Shown: positions 1 through 8,226 of the stretch, in pieces
Numbering within the stretch: the first letter of the stretch is position 1
Layout of the letters: every line of letters starts with the position of its first letter
Source of the DNA: JAQBGV01 sp032128395
Lineage (GTDB): Bacteria > Planctomycetota > UBA8108 > UBA1146
Assembly: GCA_032128395.1 (NCBI GenBank)
Contig: JAQBGV010000213.1
Coordinates: forward strand, 1-28,605
Reading direction: 5' to 3'
Length of the DNA: 28,605 nt
Program-made: the position numbers and the translations under genes
The notes under the pieces: generated by a model
The model's database searches: none
What the model was told of the DNA's origin: nothing
What the model saw: the letters and a program-made list of their open reading frames with translations, nothing else

Positions 1-41
1 CCCAACGAGGCGCGCTCCGCTCGCTTGCCTCGCGAATGTTC

Positions 42-64
42 AGGGGGCTGGCTCCCAGCCCCCT
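42..64. terminator. GC-rich hairpin downstream of the Arg/Gly-rich protein gene
   Basis: A perfect 10-bp inverted repeat (AGGGGGCTGG / CCAGCCCCCT) with a 3-nt loop lies about 90 bp past the stop codon of the minus-strand gene at 157-1227. There is no T-run on either side, so a classical intrinsic terminator is not certain. The same core (GGGGCTGGCTCSCAGCCCC) recurs at 9780-9798. No gene is seen in the rest of positions 1-156. Confidence 0.45.
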
Positions 65-156
65 ATACAGTTGCGTAGCAGCGCAGAGAGATTCCCTCGC
101 TGCAGCGCAAATCACCGTCGGGACGGTCCCTCACGAAAAACGAGACGCCCTAGGGA

Positions 157-1227
157 TCACCCCGGGGCTGCCCCTTCGCCGCCGCCACCCCCGCCCTCAC
201 CACCGGGGCGGCCGCGTCGGCCTCCGCGGCGACCGCGCCGGCGTCGGCGCGAGGAGGCCTCCCCTTCGGGGGGCTTCGCGGCGGATCCTTCGTCGGCTCC
301 AGGCTTCGAACCCGGAGGCTTCGCGCCGGGTGGCTTCGGGCCCGGGGACTGCGCGGCCGGGCGTTCGCCTCCCCCGCTCTGTCCCACACCTGCTGGCCTG
401 CGCCGACTGCGTCGCCGGGACGATCCGGCGGCACGAGGTCCCGCACCCGCCGCCTGCTGTTCTTTCGCCGAAGGACTGGGCTTGGCCGTCGTTCCGTCGG
501 CGGCCTGCCCCGGCTTCGGTCTTCCGGCCGCGCCCCCTCGCCGGCGGCTTCCACCCTTGCGTGGGCCCCCGGCGGCGGTGGCGTTCTGCGTCTCCTCCTT
601 GGCCTTCCCGCCGCGGGCGGGCCCGGATCGTCGCCCGCGCCCCGTCCGTTCGGCGCTCTTCTGTGGGGCGACGGGTGGCCCCAAGCGCTCGACCTCTTCT
701 CGCGGGAGTTGCCCTTGGAGGGCGGCGAGATCGAGGGGGAAAAATTCGCGTCCGCCGATCAATTCGCGGATCGCATCGAGGAAGAGCGCGAATGCGCCCT
801 CCATCGCGCCCCCGTTTTCCTTCGATCCTTCGGCCGCACCCTCAGGAGGGGCTCCGCGTCTCCGTCGATCTCCACTCCCGCTCTTCGCGAGGGATTCCGC
901 GAGGCCGGGAAAGCTGCTCGAGCCGCCGGTGTCGATGTACCGACCATCCTTCAGCAGGATCTCGACCGTCCAGCTCGTGCTCTCCTCCGCGTTCGCGAAG
1001 TAGTACGAGTCCCAGTCCCAGGTGCCGCACGCATCGAGTGACGCCCAGAACCGCCGCCAGAACTCGGGCTCGGGGGTGATCTTCTCCTCGAGTCTCGACT
1101 CGTACTCCTGATCGAAGATCGTGTAGATCAGGTGGGACTTCGCCCACGCGAGCTTCCAGGACTGGCGTGAGTAGCCGCCGATCGTCACCACCAGATTGTC
1201 GGGCTCGAGCTTGATCTCGTCGGTCAT
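157..1227 (-). CDS. Unknown protein with long Arg/Gly/Pro/Ala-rich C-terminal tail
   Basis: I do not recognise this 356-aa protein as a named family. The first ~115 residues look like a compact soluble domain rich in Trp and Tyr (residues about 60-100 include WRRFW, GTWDWDSYYF and SWTVEILLKDGRYIDTGG). A second short ordered stretch near residues 140-185 contains FALFLDAIRELIGG. From about residue 190 on the sequence is low complexity and strongly basic, dominated by R, G, P, A and K, with an RRRRRGRRGGRRG-type cluster and a run of Gly near the end. No signal peptide or membrane segment is seen, so a cytoplasmic location is likely, and the tail suggests nucleic-acid binding (inference). The ATG overlaps the stop of the upstream cutC-like gene by 4 bp (ATGA), so the two are probably translationally coupled. 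Confidence 0.75.
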   Translation of the reverse strand: MTDEIKLEPDNLVVTIGGYSRQSWKLAWAKSHLIYTIFDQEYESRLEEKITPEPEFWRRFWASLDACGTWDWDSYYFANAEESTSWTVEILLKDGRYIDTGGSSSFPGLAESLAKSGSGDRRRRGAPPEGAAEGSKENGGAMEGAFALFLDAIRELIGGREFFPLDLAALQGQLPREEVERLGPPVAPQKSAERTGRGRRSGPARGGKAKEETQNATAAGGPRKGGSRRRGGAAGRPKPGQAADGTTAKPSPSAKEQQAAGAGPRAAGSSRRRSRRRPAGVGQSGGGERPAAQSPGPKPPGAKPPGSKPGADEGSAAKPPEGEASSRRRRRGRRGGRRGRPGGEGGGGGGEGAAPG

Positions 1228-2000
1228 CGCTCCTCGTCCGTCTCGTCGATTGGGTCCACTCTGATCGCTCGGACCAGGTCGCGGACCAGGCCGGCGTCGG
1301 TGTCGAGATGCCGCGTCTCGTCCGCAGCGAATCCGGCCCCGAGCGGGACCCCTCCCTCCTCGACTCTCATCTCGGACGCGATCCAGCGAGAAGCCGAGAG
1401 GTGGAGCGATCGCGCCCCAGTGGTCCGGAGGAGCTCCCCCGCGTTGGCCGCGGTGACTCCTCCTCCGGGCATCACCTCGATCCGGTCCCCCGCCGCGCGG
1501 ATGAGCGCCGCGATCGTCGCGGCTCCCTCGGGAGCGCTCGGGGCCAAGCCCGAGGTGAGGATGCGGTCGAAGCCGAGGGCGATCGCCCGCTCGAGTGCCT
1601 CCCCGGCGTCTCGCACCAGATCGAATGCCCGGTGGAGACAGAGGTCGGAATCGGCGGCCGCTTCGCGCAGACGGCCGAGGATGCTCTCATCGAGGGCCCC
1701 CTCGGCCGACAGTGCGCCGACGGCGAAACCGGTCACTCCGAGTTCCCGGAGGTGTTCGATCTCCGCCATCATCGTCTCGACGTCGTCGTCATGGTACCGG
1801 AATCCGCCCTCGCGGGGACGGACGAGCGCGACCACGGGGAGCGATATCGCCTGGAGCACCGCCGTGACCTGGCCCACCCCGGGGGTCAAGCCGCCGAGGG
1901 GGAGCCCGGAACAGAGCTCGAGGCGATCGGCCCCGCCCCGGGCTGCCTCCCGCGCGCCGGACAGGCCGGGAACGCACACCTCGATCCGAATTCTCGACAC
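1224..2000 (-). CDS. cutC: CutC-family copper homeostasis protein
   Basis: This 258-aa protein matches the CutC family over its full length. Family hallmarks visible in order are EVCV near the N-terminus, GADRLELCSGLPLGGLTPG (about residues 24-42), the VRPREGGFRYHDDD block (about 60-73), GFAVGALSAEGALD, LHRAFD, DRILTSG and the MPGGGV loop near residue 177. CutC proteins are TIM-barrel cytosolic proteins linked to copper tolerance; the biochemical role is not firmly settled. It is the first gene of a two-gene minus-strand unit with the Arg/Gly-rich protein, and is divergent from the S41 peptidase gene with about 90-145 bp between them. No copper-responsive operator was recognised. Confidence 0.93.
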   Translation of the reverse strand: MSRIRIEVCVPGLSGAREAARGGADRLELCSGLPLGGLTPGVGQVTAVLQAISLPVVALVRPREGGFRYHDDDVETMMAEIEHLRELGVTGFAVGALSAEGALDESILGRLREAAADSDLCLHRAFDLVRDAGEALERAIALGFDRILTSGLAPSAPEGAATIAALIRAAGDRIEVMPGGGVTAANAGELLRTTGARSLHLSASRWIASEMRVEEGGVPLGAGFAADETRHLDTDAGLVRDLVRAIRVDPIDETDEER

Positions 2001-2145
2001 GGCCCCACCTCCTCGCCGAGATCATATCAGTCCGAAACCTCGGCCCGAATTCATCCCGGCTCGGACGATTCCGACACCCCGATCCGGTAGGATGCGACGC
2101 CACCGAATCGGACTGTTCGCTCGATCCCGGAAGGATTTGTCCACC

Positions 2146-3615
2146 GTGCTTCCCCGATCCTTCTCGCCACGCGCGCTGCTCCTCCTCTGGGGATGCCTCC
2201 TCTGGGGATGCATCGGCTGCAGCGGTGTCCCACCGGGTGAGGCGCAGCCGATACAGAAGGCGATCGCCGCCCCCCTCCCGCCCCTCGGAGATGCGGAGCG
2301 GAAGCTCCACCTCGAGTCGTTCGATTACGTCTGGGAGACGATCCGGGACAAGCATTGGGACGCAGACCTCGGCGGGGTCGACTGGGACGCTCAGCGGCTC
2401 AAGCTGCGTCCCCTGATCGAAACGGCGACGTCCGCATCCCAGGCGAGAGCGGTTCTCAATCGACTGGTGGGTGCGCTCGGCCAGTCGCACTTCGGGATCT
2501 TCCCCCCGGACGTCTACGACGAGATCGAGGGGGAGGACGGCGAGACCGGCGACGGCACCGCCCACGAGACCGTGACCGATGACGGCGTTATCCGGCAGAC
2601 GGTCCGTTCGGGAAAAACGGTCCAGATGAACCAGCAGCAGCCCGAGCGACCCGCGCGGCGACGGGACGGCGACGGAGACATCGGATTCGACATCTCGGTC
2701 GAGAATGATCGCGCCCTGGTCACGCGGGTCGTGGCAGGATCCCCCGCCGGGCGCACCGGGATCCGGCTCGGTTGGATCCTCTTCGAGATCGATGACCGGC
2801 CGGTGTCGCGGACGATCGACCGATTTCGTAATTCGGAGGCCGAGGGTGGCGAGATGGAACTCGTCCTCCGCTACTCGATCCTCGCGCGCCTCCGGGGAAA
2901 TCCCGGCGACGAGGTGGATCTGGTGTTTATCGATGGCTCCGGGAGCGAAGTGCCGGTGAAACTGACCCTCGATCCACCGCGCGGAGAACTGTTCGGTCTC
3001 GGCCACATGCCGCCGATGCGGGTCGACTGGCAGTTCGAGAGAACCGGCGCGATCGCGTATCTGCGCCTGAGCGCGTTCTTCGAGCCGCTGAAGATGATGT
3101 CGGAACTGCGCGAGTTCGTGGAGGAGAATCTCGATGCCGCGGGCTTCATCGTCGACTTGCGGGGCAATCCCGGGGGAATCGGGATCATGGCGAGCGGGAT
3201 CAGCGGTCTTTTCGTCGACGAGCCCGGCCTGAAACTCGGGACCATGATCCTGCGCGATGGTGAGTTCCGGTTCTCGATCTTCCCCCAGTCCACGACTTTT
3301 CCCGGATCGCTGGCGGTGCTGATCGATCACGGCTCCGCGTCGACTTCGGAGATCTTCGCGGGAGGCCTGCGCGACATCGGGAGGGCCCGTCTTTTCGGGT
3401 CCCGCACCGCCGGGGCGGCACTTCCCTCGACGTTCGAGCGTCTTCCGAACGGAGATGGCTTCCAGTACGCGATCGCGAACTACATCTCGGCGGGTGGAGA
3501 GGTCCTCGAGGGAGCCGGAGTCGTCCCCGACGTGGAGGTCTCCCTCGATCGGAAGATCCTGCTCGAAGGACGCGATCCGGTCTTCGAAGCGGCTCGCCGG
3601 TGGATCGAGGAGTGA
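2146..3615 (+). CDS. S41-family serine peptidase with PDZ-like domain, exported
   Basis: The protein has a hydrophobic N-terminus rich in Leu, Trp and Cys (LLLLWGCLLWGCIGCSG), which looks like a signal peptide, possibly a lipoprotein signal. An N-terminal helical region follows, then a PDZ-like stretch (DIGFDISVENDRALVTRVVAGSPAGRTG split across positions about 2680-2765). The C-terminal S41 domain has the substrate-cradle segment FIVDLRGNPGG and the nucleophile loop DHGSASTSEIFAGGLRD (bases about 3325-3375). The lysine expected for CtpA/Tsp-type members is not seen at FGSRTAGAA, so this fits the tricorn/IRBP-like S41 branch better. The GTG at 2146 has GGAAGGA 10 nt upstream and is my chosen start; an in-frame ATG at 2092 has no clear ribosome site. 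Earlier in-frame sequence antiparallel to cutC is a shadow. Confidence 0.88.
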   Translation: MLPRSFSPRALLLLWGCLLWGCIGCSGVPPGEAQPIQKAIAAPLPPLGDAERKLHLESFDYVWETIRDKHWDADLGGVDWDAQRLKLRPLIETATSASQARAVLNRLVGALGQSHFGIFPPDVYDEIEGEDGETGDGTAHETVTDDGVIRQTVRSGKTVQMNQQQPERPARRRDGDGDIGFDISVENDRALVTRVVAGSPAGRTGIRLGWILFEIDDRPVSRTIDRFRNSEAEGGEMELVLRYSILARLRGNPGDEVDLVFIDGSGSEVPVKLTLDPPRGELFGLGHMPPMRVDWQFERTGAIAYLRLSAFFEPLKMMSELREFVEENLDAAGFIVDLRGNPGGIGIMASGISGLFVDEPGLKLGTMILRDGEFRFSIFPQSTTFPGSLAVLIDHGSASTSEIFAGGLRDIGRARLFGSRTAGAALPSTFERLPNGDGFQYAIANYISAGGEVLEGAGVVPDVEVSLDRKILLEGRDPVFEAARRWIEE

Positions 3616-3667
3616 ATGGACCCTTTCCAAATCGCGTTCCTCGCCGCGTCTCAGCATCGGGCCAGAT

Positions 3668-3703
3668 CCCAGACTCCAGCCCAGACTCCAGCCCAGACTC
3701 CGA
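3668..3703. repeat. Three tandem copies of a 12-bp unit
   Basis: Three head-to-tail copies of CCCAGACTCCAG occur between the S41 gene and the next start codon; the third copy differs in its last two bases. Partial matches flank both sides. The unit length is a multiple of three and would read PDSS if the downstream frame were extended upstream, but the real start at 3777 lies after it. Confidence 0.85.
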
Positions 3704-3776
3704 ACCAGACCACGCTCACAAATCAGTCCCCATCCCAGAGTCGCCCGCAATCGCCGCCAGGAAAGGAATCGAGTCG

Positions 3777-4649
3777 ATGAATTCCTCCCCCGATACCCGA
3801 TGGATCGCGCTCCTCGTACTCTCGCTGTCGTTCCTGCTCTCCGTCCCCGGTCTTCGGGCCGATGACGAGGAGAAGCAGGCCGACCCCCTTCCCACCGCCG
3901 AGCGGATCGTCGAGCAGATGATCGCAGCGGAAGGTGGACGTGCCGCGATGGAGAAGATCACGACGCGGACCATCCTCGGAAATTTCGAGTTCATCGGCAT
4001 GGGGATGACCGCGAACTTCTCGAGCTGGAACGCTGGGGACGGTCGGTACCGTGACTCGATGTCGATTCCCGGCATGGGGAGTTTCGAGAAGGGGATCCTC
4101 GGAGAGATCTCCTGGAGTCACGATCCGATCCAGGGCGGTCGGATCCTCGAGGGGATCGAGCTGGACCTGCAGCGTCGCAGCTCGCACCTCAGCCCGCTCC
4201 TGCACCTCGAAGAGGACTACGAGAAGATCGAGACCGTCGGAAGCAAGGAAATCGATGGGCAACTGTGCTTCGAGCTGCTGATGACGCCCAAGGTCGGTGA
4301 GCCGGAGACCTGGTTCATCCGAGGGGACAACTTCCTGGCGGTGCGCACGGAGATGACCGTCGATGCCCCTGCCGTCGGCCGCCTGAAGATGGTGATGGAG
4401 GCGAAGGATTACCAAGAGATCGATGGGATCCGATTGCCGCACTTGATGATCATCGAGCAGGCCGGGCAGAATATGACGTTGAAGATCACGAAGTACGAAC
4501 ACAACCTCGAGATCTCCGGCGAGAAGTTCGAGCTCCCTCAGGCGGTCCAGAAGCTGGTGGACAAGCAGAAGGAGAAAGCGGCGGAGGGCTCGGAGCCGAA
4601 GAAGGAGCCGGCGGAGAATCCGGTCGGAGCGGGCTCCACCGGCGGATAA
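3777..4649 (+). CDS. Exported LolA-like / outer-membrane lipoprotein-sorting-like protein
   Basis: This 290-aa protein starts with a clear Sec signal peptide (MNSSPDTRWIALLVLSLSFLL then SVPGLRA, cleavage likely near residue 29). The mature part begins with an amphipathic segment (AERIVEQMIAAEGG) and continues with antiparallel beta-strand patterns: TRTILGNFEF, MTANFSSWNAGDGRYRD, GQLCFELLMTPKVGEPETWFI and FLAVRTEMTV. This is the layout of the LolA/LolB-like half-barrel fold seen in proteins annotated as outer-membrane lipoprotein-sorting proteins. A charged Lys/Glu/Pro-rich tail ends the protein. The start at 3777 has AAAGGA 9 nt upstream; a longer in-frame ORF from 3600 overlaps the S41 stop and would bury the signal peptide. 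It probably works in the periplasm, perhaps with the upstream peptidase; the ligand is unknown. Confidence 0.75.
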   Translation: MNSSPDTRWIALLVLSLSFLLSVPGLRADDEEKQADPLPTAERIVEQMIAAEGGRAAMEKITTRTILGNFEFIGMGMTANFSSWNAGDGRYRDSMSIPGMGSFEKGILGEISWSHDPIQGGRILEGIELDLQRRSSHLSPLLHLEEDYEKIETVGSKEIDGQLCFELLMTPKVGEPETWFIRGDNFLAVRTEMTVDAPAVGRLKMVMEAKDYQEIDGIRLPHLMIIEQAGQNMTLKITKYEHNLEISGEKFELPQAVQKLVDKQKEKAAEGSEPKKEPAENPVGAGSTGG

Positions 4650-4687
4650 CTCGAACTGGTGATCGCGGGCGGTGCCGGATCGGTCGT

Positions 4688-4706
4688 CGCACTCCACTGG
4701 AGTGCG
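4688..4706. terminator. Bidirectional hairpin between convergent genes
   Basis: A perfect 8-bp stem (CGCACTCC / GGAGTGCG) with the loop ACT sits in the 84-bp gap between the convergent LolA-like and prolyl isomerase genes. The position fits a shared terminator, although the flanks lack long T-runs. Confidence 0.55.
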
Positions 4707-4733
4707 GCGGCCGTTCTGCATTTCAGGCCAGAT

Positions 4734-5756
4734 CTACGGGCGGTCGTCGACGGAGGCTCCGACGGGGTATTCGCGGACATCGGCGTTGCGACGCAGCTCG
4801 TCATTGAACCGCTCACGTTGCAGAAGCTCTCGCTCTTTTCGAAGCTTGCTGCGGATCTGGGGCTGGCACCCCTTGAACTCGAGCTTGTGGCCGACGCGGT
4901 GATCGATCAGCTGCACGAAGTGGATCGCGGACGGGGCCTGGAGCGGAGCGCTGACCGCACCGATCGGCAGGGCTCGGATCGATTCGGGCAGAGGCTTCCA
5001 CCACGAATCGAGCGCCTTGTCGTCCATATCGTATCGCCCGCCATCCTCGGCCCGCGGGCCCTGCGAGTACTCGGTGACCATTTCACCGAAGTCCCGTCCC
5101 GCTGCGACATCTCGTTCGATCGCCGCGATGAGCTCCTTCCTGTCCGGGTTGTCGAAGTTGAGAAGGATCTGTCGGAACACGTGCGCCGACTCGGTCGAGA
5201 ACTCATCGGGATGGCGACGGTAGTACGCGCGCATCTCCGCGGGGGAGATGTACTCCTGTTGATAGATCTTCGTTTCTAGGAGCGTCGAGATTCGAATTCG
5301 ATCCCGGATGCTCTTGCGGGCGAGTTCTTCGTTCTCGCCGAGGTCCGCCTCCCAGCGCTCGAAGAAATCCCCGACGGTGCGGATCGCCTCATCCTCGGAT
5401 CGGAGCCGCTCGATCTGCATCTGCACCCAGTGGTCGACTTCCTCCGGTCGCACCTCGATCTTCTCTTGTTCGCAGCGCTGCAACAGAAGGCGCTCGTTGA
5501 TCAATTCGCTCAGGGTATCTCCTCGGATCTGCTCTTCCTGACCTCGGAGTACCTCCTCAGGGTAACGTGAGGCGAGGGAGAGGAGCCGGCGAGAGACGGC
5601 CTGGTCGAGTTCGTGGACGGTGATCGGCTTGCCGTTGATCAGCACCGCGATCCCTCGTCGGGGTGAGGACTGCCCGGCGACCGAGCTGAGCAGAAGGACG
5701 GACAGGATGAGCGGGAGCGCGATCCGAGAAAACCCGCCTCGCAGATCGATTGGCAC
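4734..5756 (-). CDS. Exported parvulin-type peptidyl-prolyl isomerase (SurA/PrsA-like)
   Basis: After a hydrophobic signal segment (IALPLILSVLLLSSVAG) the protein shows a SurA-N-like helical region with INGKPITVHELDQAV and an ELINERLLLQRCEQEKIEV segment. A parvulin-type rotamase domain follows, from about SAHVFRQILL through AAGRDFGEMVTEYSQGPRAEDGGRY to IHFVQLIDHRVG. Parvulins of this layout help fold or escort outer-membrane and secreted proteins in the periplasm. The GTG at 5756 is chosen because GAGGAGG lies just upstream and the signal peptide then starts near the N-terminus; an ATG at 5825 would add 23 Pro/Gly-rich residues. It is convergent with the LolA-like gene and divergent from the next gene. 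Confidence 0.88.
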   Translation of the reverse strand: MPIDLRGGFSRIALPLILSVLLLSSVAGQSSPRRGIAVLINGKPITVHELDQAVSRRLLSLASRYPEEVLRGQEEQIRGDTLSELINERLLLQRCEQEKIEVRPEEVDHWVQMQIERLRSEDEAIRTVGDFFERWEADLGENEELARKSIRDRIRISTLLETKIYQQEYISPAEMRAYYRRHPDEFSTESAHVFRQILLNFDNPDRKELIAAIERDVAAGRDFGEMVTEYSQGPRAEDGGRYDMDDKALDSWWKPLPESIRALPIGAVSAPLQAPSAIHFVQLIDHRVGHKLEFKGCQPQIRSKLRKERELLQRERFNDELRRNADVREYPVGASVDDRP

Positions 5757-5982
5757 GTCGCCTCCTCGATTCTCCCCCGGACCCGGACCATCCGTCGGCC
5801 GCCGAGGAAAGTCGCTCTCGAGCACCCTCGGGGCGGATCATGACGACAGGATAGCGAGACATGGGAGCCGCGTCATCGAAGCCACTGGCGAAATCGCCTC
5901 GAAGTCGCCGAGACCGGGAGGATAGAATCGCCCCCCGCTGTCTCCGCCGGGCTCATCCGTCGCATCAGCAGGGGAGGTTCCA

Positions 5983-6837
5983 ATGATCACGGTACTCGCA
6001 GTCATCGCTCTCATGATATTCGCCCCGGAAGCGGGGCTCCAGATTCCGAGCGCGTCCGCGCGCGACCGCGTCACAGAGCTCTCTACGCCGCAGATCAGCA
6101 CGGGCGCTGCGGTCGACGACGAGGACGAGGACGAAGATGAGGTCGACCCCGAGGCGAAACTGACCGACGAGATCCGGATGAACATCTCCAAGCTGACCTC
6201 GGGCCAGGCCTACTACGACGGTCGCCTCCTCAACATCCACTACGACAGTCCGGCCGAGTTCGAACCGGACCACGAGCGCTTCGGCGCCGGCGAACCCGAG
6301 AACCTCGAGTTTCGCCCTCCCCACGTCAGGGGGAAGGGGAAGGACGGGATCTTCTGCTTCGCGGGGCACACGCGCGGTGGACTGCTGCTCGCTCCGCGAT
6401 TCATCGGACCGGTCACGGTGGAGGTCGTCGTCCAGTACCAGTGGGTCGATCGAGGAAGCCACTTCATGACCCTGGTGCAAGCGAGTCCGGATGCTTTCCG
6501 AGGATCCGACTTCGGCACGCGACCGATCGAGAAGCTGGAGAACAAGAAGAAGATCCGGTTCCTCCCATCGAAGAGTGAGGGCTACAACAAGGAGCCATCG
6601 GGTTGGGTCGAGCGAAAAGGTCCGACGGAACAAAAACTGGAAGTCGCCGAGGACGGGAAGCTCACTGCGAAGTACAACGGTGACCTCGCGGTCGAGCTCG
6701 AGAAGGGCAAGGGTCCTGGCAACGGCAGGGTCGGGTTCCTCTGGGATGGGGTGAAGTTCGTCGTCATCGAGATGAAGATCACCGGCGTGCTCGACCGGGA
6801 GTGGGCTCGCACGAAGATCGGCAAGACGACGGAGTGA
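5983..6837 (+). CDS. Exported protein of unknown function with ConA/DUF1080-like pattern
   Basis: The 284-aa product begins with a short hydrophobic segment (MITVLAVIALMIFAP) that may act as a signal peptide, although it has no basic residue ahead of it. A very acidic run of Asp and Glu follows near residues 44-56. The rest alternates short beta-like stretches (GIFCFAGHTRGGLLLAPRF, VTVEVVVQYQWVD, NGRVGFLWDGVKFVVIEMKITG), a pattern reminiscent of concanavalin-like or DUF1080 sandwich domains; this is a weak structural impression. GGGGAGG precedes the ATG at a good distance. It is the first of three co-directional genes: trkA follows after 27 bp, so the three are probably one transcript. Why an exported protein would be made with a potassium transporter is unclear. 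Confidence 0.7.
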   Translation: MITVLAVIALMIFAPEAGLQIPSASARDRVTELSTPQISTGAAVDDEDEDEDEVDPEAKLTDEIRMNISKLTSGQAYYDGRLLNIHYDSPAEFEPDHERFGAGEPENLEFRPPHVRGKGKDGIFCFAGHTRGGLLLAPRFIGPVTVEVVVQYQWVDRGSHFMTLVQASPDAFRGSDFGTRPIEKLENKKKIRFLPSKSEGYNKEPSGWVERKGPTEQKLEVAEDGKLTAKYNGDLAVELEKGKGPGNGRVGFLWDGVKFVVIEMKITGVLDREWARTKIGKTTE

Positions 6838-6864
6838 TGCGGGTGGCCGGGGGAGCCGGATCGG

Positions 6865-8226
6865 ATGCGGATCATCCTGGTAGGAGCCGGGGTCGTCGGG
6901 TTCCATCTCGCGGAGAGACTCTCCGTCGAGGGGCACGACATCTCCGTGATCGATTCCAGCCCTGAGCTGATTCGACGCATCGACGAACGGATGAACGTCA
7001 TCGCGGTCCAGGGGGATGCCTCGACCCCCTCCGTGCTGCGCCGCGCCGGGGCCGAAGGGGCCGATCTGGTCATCGCGGTCACCGACCGTGACAACACCAA
7101 TCTGGTCGTCAGCCTCCTCGCCCGCAAGATGGGCGCCCGCAAGATCGTGGTGCGACTCCGAAACGCAGAACTCTCCGATCCGGACGCGATGCTCACCTAT
7201 CAGGAGATGGGTGCGGACTTCGTGATCAATCCGATCACGACCACTGCGGACCTTCTCGAGCGATTGATCCGAAACCCCGGTGCGTTCGATGTCGCCGAAT
7301 TCGCGGATGGGGAGCTTCTCCTCTGGGGGTACGAGATCTCGCCAGGGTCTCCTCTCGCGGGATTGAAGCTGCGCGAGCTGCGACAGCAGTACCAAGGAAG
7401 TCTCCATGCGCTGATCGTCGCGATCGCCCGACCGGACGGCGAACTGGTGATCCCTCGCGGTGACGATGAACTGCGCGCTCACGACCACATCTACGTCTTC
7501 ATCCACCGGCGCTCCCTCGGGGACTTTCGCGATCTCGTCCACCCCGAGGCAGAAAATGTCGGACGCGTAGTGATCGAGGGGTGCACGCAACTCGGGATCG
7601 AGGTCGCCCAACGGATCGAATCCCGCACCCTATCTGTGGTGCTCATCGACAGCGATCGCACGCGCGCCGAGCGCGCGAGCGAAATGGTCGATCGAGCCCT
7701 GGTTCTCCACGGCGACGCGGTCGATCCCGAGTTCCTCCGGGTGAACAACATCCCGGACACCGACGTCTTCCTCGCGCTCGCGGAAGATGATCAGACCAAC
7801 CTGATGCATGCGCTCTTGATGAGAAAACACGGGGTGCGTCGGGTGGTCGTCCAGGCGCAGGAGCCCGCGTACCTCCCGATCCTCGACACGCTCGACATCG
7901 GGGTGGTCGTCACCCCCCGGCTTCTGACGGTCAATGCGATCCTCCGGCACATCCGTCGCGGCCGCGTGGTGCAGATCTCGCAGATCGGGGAGACCGGCGC
8001 CGAAGCTCGGGAGTACCTGGTGACCGCCGAGTCGGTGGTGGTGGGGAAAGCGATCAAGGACCTGAAGATTCCGCGCGGGGTCCTGGTCGGAGCGATCCAG
8101 CGGAGCGAAGCGGTGATGATCCCGAGCGGGGACACCACGATCCAGGCGAACGACCACGTGGTCCTCTTCGCACTGCCCCAGGCGGTCGCATCCATCGAGA
8201 AGCTCTTCTCCAAGCGGCGTAGCTGA
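6865..8226 (+). CDS. trkA: Trk potassium uptake system, NAD-binding regulatory subunit TrkA
   Basis: At 453 aa this matches the length of full two-lobed TrkA proteins. The first RCK_N/Rossmann domain starts at residue 1 with VGAGVVGFHLAERL, then the acidic ribose-binding position in VIDSS and the GDAS motif. A first RCK_C domain follows at about 140-220. The second Rossmann half begins near residue 230 (VVIEGCTQLGIEVAQRI), where the glycine motif is degenerate, and has a matching LHGDAVDPEFL. The second RCK_C closes the protein. TrkA binds NAD(H) or ATP in the cytosol and gates the TrkH channel. The stop overlaps the trkH start by one base (TGATG), a strong sign of coupling. Confidence 0.95.
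   Translation: MRIILVGAGVVGFHLAERLSVEGHDISVIDSSPELIRRIDERMNVIAVQGDASTPSVLRRAGAEGADLVIAVTDRDNTNLVVSLLARKMGARKIVVRLRNAELSDPDAMLTYQEMGADFVINPITTTADLLERLIRNPGAFDVAEFADGELLLWGYEISPGSPLAGLKLRELRQQYQGSLHALIVAIARPDGELVIPRGDDELRAHDHIYVFIHRRSLGDFRDLVHPEAENVGRVVIEGCTQLGIEVAQRIESRTLSVVLIDSDRTRAERASEMVDRALVLHGDAVDPEFLRVNNIPDTDVFLALAEDDQTNLMHALLMRKHGVRRVVVQAQEPAYLPILDTLDIGVVVTPRLLTVNAILRHIRRGRVVQISQIGETGAEAREYLVTAESVVVGKAIKDLKIPRGVLVGAIQRSEAVMIPSGDTTIQANDHVVLFALPQAVASIEKLFSKRRS

Noticed and set aside
1300..2091. N-terminal extension of the S41 peptidase frame
   Set aside because: This part is antiparallel to cutC, has Ser/Arg/Pro-rich composition typical of a shadow frame, and would precede a clear signal peptide.
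1789..3750. 653-aa open frame on the minus strand
   Set aside because: It covers the S41 peptidase gene in antisense and part of cutC in another frame, with no recognisable motif.
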